A DNA stretch of 64,000 bases from Brachypodium distachyon (Eukaryota; Streptophyta; Magnoliopsida; Poales; Poaceae): positions 20,306,613 to 20,370,612 of the forward strand of contig NC_016135.3 of assembly GCF_000005505.3 (NCBI RefSeq). The letters are read 5' to 3'. Within the stretch, counting starts at the first letter, position 1. Each line of letters opens with the position of its first letter. A model generated the notes under the pieces. That model saw only the letters and a list, made by a program, of their open reading frames with translations, did not search any database and was not told the origin of the DNA. Positions 56,421 through 64,000 of the stretch are shown piece after piece. A program made the translations under genes and the position numbers.

Positions 56421-57156
56421 GCACGGCGGCGTGACGGCGGGCTGTACGGCGGCCGGCGACACGAGGTCTGGCGTTGAACTACAACGTCTTCCTTTTTATT
56501 CTTACTTTAGACGCAGTCTCTCTCTGTTTTTCTTCGGTCTCATGGCCTGGGCCTGAGAGATCTGACTGGGCTGAGGTGGGCTGCGTCCCAGGCCAAGGCC
56601 GAAACTTACCTTATAGCCTGAACAATTTCTCCACAACCCAGGCCGTGGCCCGTTTGGCCTTGGGCCTGGCTCTGCCTGCTTGCACTTGCTAACATCTGAA
56701 CATTTAATGAGCCGTTCGTTTCATCTCACTGGCTCATCCTGACGAGGATCAACATGGATTTGTAAGATTTAAACTCCTTCCCATCCTCCTCAATCCCCGC
56801 AAAACCGAACGGGCCCTAAGGGGCGACTTGACGCCCTTGCATAGAGTTGACATTTGTGTGCTTACCTCCAAATGCGTGTGCTATCGATGTGACGTGGCGG
56901 TCAGGCTACACGGACTTTCCGAAAGACATATAATGTCATACTAGTTGCCTAAGTCGTCCATCTCAAATGATAAAAAACTAGTAAAACAATCGGAACGCTA
57001 TGACTTAGCACAAACAAAATTGGTTGTCAAATAATTTTCTTTTCACAATTCGACCGAAAGATGTCATGCCTGAAAAAAAAAGTAAACACAAATTTAATGG
57101 GCCAATAATAGCCGTAGTACAATAATTTTTTTCTTTTCTTTTTTGAGAATATAGTA

Positions 57157-57260
57157 CTCCCTCCGTCCAAAAAATGATGTCTCAATTTGACTAAATTTGA
57201 ATGCATCTATACACTAAGTCATGTCTAGATACATTCAAATTTTGACGAACATGAGACATC
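57157..57260. mobile_element. Stowaway MITE lacking its right terminus
   Basis: Left end CTCCCTCCGTCCAAAAAATG after TA. Interior ATGTCTCAATTTGACTAAAT and CACTAAGTCATGTCTAGATA match the copies at 3670 and 63214. The complement ends at GAGACATC and the last ~20 bp are missing. Confidence 0.8.
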
Positions 57261-57327
57261 CGGAAGCTGAGCGGCTAATGGGCTAATGTCTACTAGTATA
57301 AAAGATCTTTGCAGAAACATGTTTCTA

Positions 57328-57527
57328 CTCCCTCTGTCCTTTTTTTGCTAGGCGTGAAACTTGCTAGCTCGGGTACCAAGGTAGTGTGCTGCTCTTGTGT
57401 TGATTGGGGGCGGATGCATGCTAGCTGGCGCGTTGATAGGCTGCTCTAAGTCGGCAGGACAAATACGTCTGGTATTACCGGACTGCATGCAAAAATATAT
57501 GTGCCTACTAAAGACGGACGGAGGGAG
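57328..57527. mobile_element. 200-bp Stowaway-like MITE
   Basis: TA-flanked ends CTCCCTCTGTCC and GGACGGAGGGAG are complementary. Just inside, TTTGCTAGGCG and GTGCCTACTAAAG pair loosely. The interior is less AT-rich than in the other copies. Confidence 0.7.
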
Positions 57528-57987
57528 TACATCTTTTCAGCAAACATATTAATTCAATAAATGGAGTATATGAAAGATTGAATAATATGATGCAAAAACT
57601 AACAAAGACGCTTGATAAACCAAAATTTACGTTAAGATTCTTCAAAGTCGAAATCGCTAGATTTGTACCTTGACGTATGTGTTGATGAAATCTTAGAAGA
57701 CTCTGAGTCAAGCAAACTGAATTAAATTCATAGGTTTTAGGTAGTTGCATGGGTCACCTCGAACGGTAAGAAACTAAAATCGTTGAACACTCCGTGATCA
57801 AGTTCATACAACACCTCTCTAGAGAAATGTTATTTTTCTTTGCACAGTTCGCTCGGGGTTGGAAGCTGGAACCAAAGGAGAAGGCCTCGTGCGGTACTGC
57901 TCGTTGAATTTGAAACGGACCATACAGGCTACCAGCCTACCAGCGGTCTCGCGCGAGTTCCCGACTTCCCATGTGCCCCCACCCCAG

Positions 57988-58083
57988 GAACCTTCTAGAG
58001 TCGGCCCTTCGAAAAAGTAAAAAGAAGAAAGAAGAAATACTTCCAGAATCGTTGAGATCGGACGGTCGCCGTCGAGAACCTTC
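57988..58083 (+). promoter_or_regulatory. Cluster of heat-shock-element-like motifs upstream of HOP
   Basis: GAACCTTCTAGAG at 57988-58000 fits the GAAnnTTCnnGA heat-shock element with three units. TTCGAA lies at 58008-58013, TTCCAGAA at 58041-58048 and GAACCTTC at 58076-58083. All lie within 110 bp of the TATA box. HOP genes are known to be heat-inducible through HSFs, so the motifs are credible. Binding has not been shown. Confidence 0.6.
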
Positions 58084-58091
58084 TCCCCCTT

Positions 58092-58097
58092 TATAAT
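58092..58097 (+). promoter_or_regulatory. TATA box of the HOP gene
   Basis: TATAAT in CCTTTATAATTCC, about 115 bp upstream of the start codon and directly downstream of the HSE-like cluster. Confidence 0.6.
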
Positions 58098-58210
58098 TCC
58101 CCCCTTCAGAAAAGCTGCTCCTCAACGCGAAGTTAAGCCAATCGATACGAATCCGACGATCTCAACGGTCCCCATCCCGATCGATCGCAAGCCAAGCAGC
58201 CGCAATCGCG

Positions 58211-61048
58211 ATGGCGGACGAGGCGAAGGCGAAGGGCAACGCGGCCTTCTCGGCGGGCCGCTTCGAGGAGGCGGCGGGCCACTTCGGCGACGCCATTGCG
58301 CTCGCGCCCGACAACCACGTCCTCTACTCCAACCGCTCGGCGGCCTACGCCTCGCTCCACCGCTACAAGGAGGCGCTCGCCGACGCCGAGAGGACCGTCG
58401 CGCTCAAGCCCGACTGGGCCAAGGGCTACTCCCGCCTCGGCGCCGCGCACCTCGGCCTCCGGGACGCCGGCAAAGCCGTCGAGGCCTACGAGAAGGGGCT
58501 CGCCCTTGAGCCCTCCAATACGGCCCTCAAGGATGGCCTCGCCCAGGCCCGCCTGGCCCTCCCGCGCCCCCGCCCCCCGGGGTTCGGCGCCGACACCATC
58601 GGCAAGGTGTTTCAGGGACCGGACGTCTGGAGCAAGATTGCCGCCGACCCCACCACGCGCGCCTACTTGGAACAGCCGGACTTCATGCAGATGCTGCGCG
58701 ATGTGCAGCGGAACCCCGGCAGCCTCGGCAACTACCTCTCCGATCCCCGCATGATGCAGGTGCTCACCCTCATGCTTAACATCAGGCCCCAGAACGAGAA
58801 CCAGTACAATGAAGCATCCGAGCCGGCGGCGTCGCAGTCCGCGTCCCCGCCGCCACAGCAACAGCAGCAGCATAAGCCCGAGACGAGGTCGAGGGAGCCG
58901 GAGCCCGAGACTAAGTCAAAGGATCCGGAGCCCGAACCGATGGAGATGACTGAGGAGGAGAAGGAGCGGAAGGAGAGGAAGGTGGCGGCGCAGAAGGAGA
59001 AGGAAGCGGGGAACGCCGCTTACAAGAAAAAGGATTTCGAGACGGCTATCGAACACTACACAAAAGCCATGGAGCTCGATGACGAGGACATCTCCTACCT
59101 CACAAACCGCGCCGCAGTTTACCTTGAGATGGCAAAGGTGAGCAGAGCGACTTTGCTGATAATTTCTTTTACAGTAACTTTCCTGTTATTTAGATTGTTG
59201 TGCGTGTTGTTCCAGCATCGTTAAAAAAATGGGTAGTATCTTACAAATTGTTATTAATACTTAGAGGCTTAGCATATTCGTGCCTATCGTTTTGGAATTT
59301 ACATACGAACTTCTAATTAATGACTCACAGTTGGAACTTGGAAGAGGTGGAGGCGATGGATATGCTTAGTAGTATTTGACATGTCGAGATGGTTCCTACT
59401 CTTGCGATAGGCAACAAGTGTTAGTATTTCTGATATGCTGCTAAAAGTTAAGAGTGAAGTCCCTATCAAGGTGATTCTTACTCATTTGACAGCAACAATG
59501 CATCTCTGCCTTCTTGGAGCTTGGACTTTGTAAAGTGTAGACACTGGCTTGTGGAGCTTAAATAATCTCCAAATTTATAAGCACAGGCGCCGTTTGGACA
59601 CATCCCGAGTATTTGCACGCCCACTCCTGACGTTTTATTCTTCTGTTTTTGAAAGTTGATATTATGTTTCTCCTCCAAATTTCAGTATGACGAGTGCATT
59701 AAGGATTGTGATATGGCTGTTGAGAGGGGAAGGGAACTACGTGCTGATTTCAAGATGATATCGAGGGCACTGACCAGAAAAGGAACTGCTCTTGCCAAAC
59801 TTGCTAAGTGCTCCAAAGACTACAATGTTGCCATTGAATCTTTCCAGAAGGCTTTAACTGAGCATCGGAACCCAGACACCCTGAAAAGACTAAATGATGC
59901 TGAACGAGCAAAGAAGGAGCTCGAGCAACAAGAGTACTATGATCCGAAAATAGCTGATGAGGAGCGAGAGAAAGGTATGCTGTGGGAGCTCTGTCGTTAA
60001 CTCGTTATCACTTGTTCAGTTGCTGCTTTGCTCTTTGTTGCCCCGTGTTATTCTTACAGGTAATTTGCAGGAGTTGATGATAATATTTTATTTCATGCTA
60101 CTGCTGTGCAGGTAATGAGTTCTTCAAGCAGCAAAAATACCCAGAAGCAGTGAAGCATTACACTGAAGCGCTCAGGAGAAACCCACAGGACCCAAGGGTA
60201 AATTGCTTACGCTTAAAATTGTGAAGCCTTTGCAGATGCTTCTGCAGTGTAGATGTGTGCTGTGGTGGGTTTGGTAGTTTTGCTAACTTCTAAGCAATTT
60301 GTTACGTGGATTCTGTTTCAGGTATACAGCAACAGGGCTGCTTGTTACACCAAGCTGGGTGCCATGCCTGAAGGTCTGAAAGATGCCGAGAAATGCATCG
60401 AGCTAGATCCTACATTCTCCAAAGGATACACAAGGAAAGGAGCTATCCAATTTTTTATGAAAGAATACGACAAAGCAATGGAGACTTACCAGGTGGGCCT
60501 CAAGCATGATCCGAGTAACCAGGAGCTGCTTGATGGTGTAAAGAGGTAAGTAATGATTCTTCAAGATGTCATTAGTGACTGTCTTCTCATACAAGTATCT
60601 CCTTCTAACTGCTGCTCTTTTTTTTTCAGATGTATTCAACAGATCAACAAGGCAAACAGAGGCGAACTTACCCCGGAGGAACTGAAAGAGAGACAGGTAA
60701 GACCATCCTCCTTCGTGCTCATCGATTGCTTTAGGAGGGATAGTGTTTTTCAACTTGTTCGCTCACCCCTTTTTTGCAGGACAAGGCTATGCATGATCCT
60801 GAAATACAGAACATTCTGACAGACCCTGTCATGCGGCAGGTAACTTCTGTACTTATTTTGAACCAGAATTTTGTATAGACGACCATTCTAGTAGAGCTTA
60901 GCGAAGGATCTGACAATGCTGAGGTTTTCTGCAGGTGTTGATTGATTTCCAAGAGAATCCAAGGTCTGCTCAGGATCACCTCAAGAACCCTGGAGTGAAG
61001 CAGAAGATCATGAAGCTAGTAAGCGCAGGAATAGTCCAAATGAAGTAG
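58211..61048 (+). CDS. HOP: Hsp70-Hsp90 organizing protein (HOP/STI1)
   Basis: Co-chaperone that bridges Hsp70 and Hsp90 in the cytosol. Seven exons join in frame: 58211-59137, 59686-59974, 60112-60197, 60322-60545, 60630-60696, 60780-60839 and 60935-61048 (588 residues). Order: TPR1 (~1-110, GNAAFSAGRFEEAAGHF...YSNRSAAYASL), an STI1/DP1 motif (~150-200, RAYLEQPDFMQMLRDVQRNP), a charged linker with a Gln run and a KERKERK-type stretch, TPR2A (~255-380), TPR2B (from GNEFFKQQKYPEAVKHY), and C-terminal DP2 (~ILTDPVMRQVLIDFQENP) ending VQMK. Canonical length and domain order; the TPR carboxylate-clamp regions look intact. Its promoter has HSE-like motifs. It is divergent from VPE and convergent with plastid EF-G. 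Confidence 0.96.
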
Positions 61049-61805
61049 CTGGAAGGGTCAGAGGTTTAGTTGATTTGTACCTAGAAACATATGTTCAGGC
61101 AAAAATTTGCTGTGAGCTTTTTCAACATATGGGGGTAATTTCACTCTGGCAGATCGGTTTGTGTCGCTTCGTGCTGATGTTCCATGTTCGGCATAGGCTG
61201 ACATGTGTGCAAGGCATCTCGTCAGGAACTTGCTGTAATCATGGTTTGGAAAATTGTAGGCAGCGAGACTACTCGCCCACCGAGCTGAACTACGAAATTG
61301 TTGGTGATCAGTTAGACCAGCGAAAATGCAGGGTTTGGTTCCAGTCTGTTCATCCTCTCCTATCCAGCTGCTCTTTCTGTTCTGATCTTTTAGCCATAAA
61401 TCATCCCAAAGCCGCCCATGGCAACACATCCAGCTCAGTGTATACATACATGATTTGTGATGTTCTCGAAGAAACATGATCTGTGATATTAACTCCATCA
61501 GCTTCAGCTTTCAGCACCAACAATGACACAGTAGTGAAACAATTAGTAATGTGCGGAAATGTTCAACACATTAACAAAACGAAGCAACAGCGGTGTAAAC
61601 AGGAAACAAAATTAGTAACGAACTGTTTTCTCTTCTCTGAAACTTGGCAAGGTCATGATGACACTAACAGCTTGAAAAAATTATAACATGATCAAGTCCG
61701 AAAACAAATGGTAAATCCCGTTCGACACTACAAAGCTACAATACACCTTTGATGTCCTATTCACCTGCTCAACCGTCACCATGTATATGTACGCAAACGA
61801 AAAAA
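61049..61805. other. Convergent 3' spacer between HOP and EF-G
   Basis: About 750 bp containing the 3' UTRs of HOP (+) and plastid EF-G (-). ORFs at 61058-61498 (-) and 61075-61479 (+) mirror each other and lack domains. Confidence 0.6.
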
Positions 61806-64000
61806 TTAAGCAGCAGCTTCCTCTTTTGCTGCAGAGAGCTGGTTCTGAATATGCTGTGGGACAACATCAAACTTGGCAAGCTGCATCGTGTAGGATGCGC
61901 GCCCCTTGGACATTCCTCTCAGAGTGCTGACATACTGGAACATCTCGGCGAGAGGCACGAAAGCATCAACCACCTGCACTCAACACCGCATTTCAGACAA
62001 CACATTCTGCTAACAAGGAGTCTAATTGCACAAATAACTATGACAAAAAAAGGTTATTGAATGGCAGATGCTTGGCTATAGCTGCTGACGACGGATGTAA
62101 AGTGAGGATGAGTTGGTTATAAACAATATTGTACTCCTCCCGTCCCAAAATAAGTGACGTGTATTCTTATACAAATCCACGTCACTTATTTCCGGACGAA
62201 GGGAGTAGTATGGACATGTATTTTTTTTTTTTGCCTGTCAAAGTTCCTAATTTTTTAGAAGTCAAATAAAAAAAGTATCATACTTCCATTTTGCTCAAAA
62301 TTACTGATATATTTGGTGATAGTCAAAACAGTAGTAGAAGGCCATAAATGGAGATAATGTACTGCTTAATACCTTAAGTCCACCTGGTTTATCCCCGAAG
62401 CTGTTAACTTGTCCTCTTCTAGAGTTCAAATCACCAATCACATCACCCAAATGCTCCTCAGGGGTAATTACTTCAACCCTCATTACAGGTTCCAGGAGTC
62501 TTGGACCAGCTTTCCTCAATCCTTCACGGAAGGCCCCCCTGGCTGCAATTTGGAATGCAAGGACACTTGAATCGACATCGTGGTACGAGCCATCAACCAG
62601 CACTGCTCGTAAATCCACGACCGGGTAACCAGCAAGGACACCATTGGGCAAGCTTTCTTCAATTCCCTTCATCACTCCTGGTACATATTCTTTTGGCACT
62701 GCCCCTCCCTTTATTTCACTCTTGAATTCATACCCACTTCCAGCCTCCATGGGTTCAAACCGCACAATAATATCTGCAAACTGCCCTGATCCACCAGATT
62801 GCTTTTTGTGGACATACTGTACCTCTGCAATCTTCGAAATACTTTCACGGTAGTTGACTTGTGGAGCTCCAACATTTGCCTCAACCTGTCCATCAGTATG
62901 TATGCATGAGAGTTCCAAGTTAAATGAGTGAGAATGCAGAACTCTTTTCAGGTTAAGGGAGTTATGACCCAAAATCTTGTGGTACGAAGTTCAGGAGTGC
63001 TCAATAAGATATTTGGAGTAAGAATGATGAAAAGAATATAGGTACCCAGTATACATGATACACGAACTAGCAGAGTTTACTATTTTTTTGTGTGACTTCT
63101 TATAGCTGGTGAAAAAAGGGATAGTGCAAGCACACAAAGGAAACAATGTGCTTCATAGATCTAGTGTAGAGAGTAGATTATGTTGGTTGATGATCTAATT
63201 CACAGAACTTGTATTCCTCCGTCCAACAAAGGATGTCTCAACTTTGACTAAATTTGAATGCATCTATACACTAAGTCATGTCTAGATACATTCAAATTTT
63301 GACAAACTTGAGACATCTTTTGTTGGACGGAGGGAGTATATGAACATGAAGAAATTGAGGGATATATGCTGCATAAATTCAACGAGTATGAATACCTTGA
63401 ACTCTCTCTTTAATCTGTCTACGATGATGTCAAGGTGTAATTCTCCCATTCCCTCAATAACTGTTTGGTTGGTTTCATCGTCTCTAGAGAAGTGGAATGA
63501 TGGATCTTCTTGGGCAAGCTTTATTAATCCATTTGCCATTTTGTCAGCATCAGCTTTGGTCTTCGGTTCAATAGCAACCTTAATGACAGGATCGGGAAAT
63601 TCCATACGTTCAAGCACTACAAGGCTATCTGGGTCACAGAGTGTTTCACCGGTAATTGTATCTTTCAGGCCAGCTAGAGCTACTATGTCACCTGTCACAG
63701 CAACTGTTATATCTTCCTTACTGTTTGCATGCATCTCTAGAAGCCTTCCAATTCTTTCCTTCCTATCTTTGTTTGCATTGAGAACATATGAACCAGCAAC
63801 CAGCTTCCCCGAGTATATGCGAACAAATGTCAGCGATCCCACATATGGATCGGTCATGATCTTGAAAGCTAACCCAGAAAATGGCTCATCGTCACTAGGA
63901 CGTCTTTCAAGAACCACTTCAGGATCGTCTGGGTCAGTACCCTTCATTGGTGGAAGGTCAAGTGGTGATGGCAAGTAATCAACAACAGCATCAAGCAATG
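61806..64000 (-). CDS. Plastid translation elongation factor G, C-terminal part
   Basis: GTPase that drives ribosome translocation in plastids (SNOWY COTYLEDON 1 type). Only the 3' exons are in the window: beyond 64000 down to 63396, then 62885-62373 and 61973-61806, in frame, covering about the last 430 of an expected ~780 residues. The GTPase domain is outside. Present are domain II ([33 protein letters not shown]), domain III ([18 protein letters not shown]), domain IV ([36 protein letters not shown]) and domain V ([20 protein letters not shown]). The end, [16 protein letters not shown] plus an Ala/Glu-rich tail, is the plastid form; mitochondrial EF-G ends differently. Both visible introns carry a Stowaway MITE. 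Confidence 0.93.
62134..62205. mobile_element. 72-bp Stowaway MITE in an EF-G intron
   Basis: TA-flanked ends CTCCTCCCGTCCCAAAATAA and TTATTTCCGGACGAAGGGAG are complementary apart from a few bases. GTGACGTG and CACGTCAC pair inside. Very short, so the whole element is nearly one hairpin. Confidence 0.85.
63214..63336. mobile_element. Stowaway MITE in an EF-G intron
   Basis: TA-flanked (63212-63213 and 63337-63338). Left end TTCCTCCGTCCAACAAAGGA and right end TCTTTTGTTGGACGGAGGGA are complementary. Same subfamily as 3670 and 57157. Confidence 0.92.

Larger units (their letters stand above)
54980..57987. other. Divergent upstream region between VPE and HOP
   Basis: About 3 kb shared as 5' flank by VPE (-) and HOP (+). 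It carries a SINE (56067-56297), a Stowaway fragment (56362), a possible Tourist-like MITE (~56705-56818, ends near GAGCCGTTCG and CGAACGGGCC), two Stowaway-type elements (57157 and 57328) and CACGTGGT (55020-55027), a G-box-like core near the VPE start. No further gene is seen. Confidence 0.5.

Noticed and set aside
61058..61498. Opposing ORFs of ~140 residues downstream of HOP
   Set aside because: They mirror each other in the 3' UTR interval and contain no domain.
1..64000. tRNA, rRNA, CRISPR arrays or bacterial-type operons
   Set aside because: No B-box-bearing cloverleaf other than the degenerate SINE, no rRNA-like blocks and no regularly spaced repeats were seen. The sequence is plainly plant nuclear.

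Overview
This is a 64-kb piece of a grass nuclear genome. All genes have GT-AG introns, coding exons are GC-rich (very so in the invertase, SAUR, CstF-64-like and PDLP genes), and the intergenic DNA is full of Stowaway MITEs with TA target sites, foldback elements, a SINE and LINE ends. Nine host-type protein genes in 64 kb, with no large intact LTR retrotransposon, point to a compact-genome grass. A Pooideae species such as Brachypodium fits, but the species is inference. From memory, the gene order (vacuolar invertase, YABBY, VND-type NAC, SAUR, vacuolar processing enzyme, HOP, plastid EF-G) matches a segment of rice chromosome 4 around Os04g0535600 to Os04g0538100. No search could be run to confirm this.

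Layout, left to right. 1-5.2 kb: vacuolar acid invertase (+), seven exons including a 9-nt mini-exon. 5.2-9.7 kb: a transposon graveyard with a 5'-truncated LINE and two foldback elements. 9.75-13.63 kb: a complete Mutator-like element (MULE) with ~100-bp terminal inverted repeats and an exact 9-bp target duplication. It carries a FAR1-type transposase gene (-) broken by one in-frame stop. 13.7-14.15 kb: a small MEG/ESF1-like cysteine-rich peptide gene (+). The MULE separates it from its likely TATA box, and it has its own nonsense codon. 19.7-21.6 kb: YABBY transcription factor (-). About 25 kb: a SMART/TRIM-like LTR relic. 25.9-27.2 kb (leader possibly to 29.35 kb): VND-type NAC (-). 32.5-33.4 kb: a Pack-MULE-like element holding a secreted-protein gene fragment. 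36.2-36.9 kb: intronless short CstF-64-like gene (+). 43.0-43.5 kb: SAUR (+). 48.4-50.5 kb: two-DUF26 membrane protein of the plasmodesmata-located type (+). 51.1-54.9 kb: vacuolar processing enzyme (-), nine exons. 58.2-61.0 kb: Hsp70-Hsp90 organizing protein (+), with heat-shock-element-like motifs in its promoter. 61.8 kb to the end: 3' part of plastid elongation factor G (-).

The host genes are not an operon or obvious cluster. They are ordinary, independently regulated genes: vacuolar sucrose cleavage, vacuolar protein maturation, organ polarity, xylem differentiation, auxin response, plasmodesmata, chaperone relay and plastid translation. The most unusual material is in the mobile DNA: the MULE that has split a seed-peptide-like gene, the gene-carrying MULE at 32.5 kb, nested MITEs, and several retroelement insertions whose target duplications are still readable. 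Exon junctions were derived by hand from GT-AG sites and frame continuity. They close in frame for all nine host genes, but they are not supported by transcripts.
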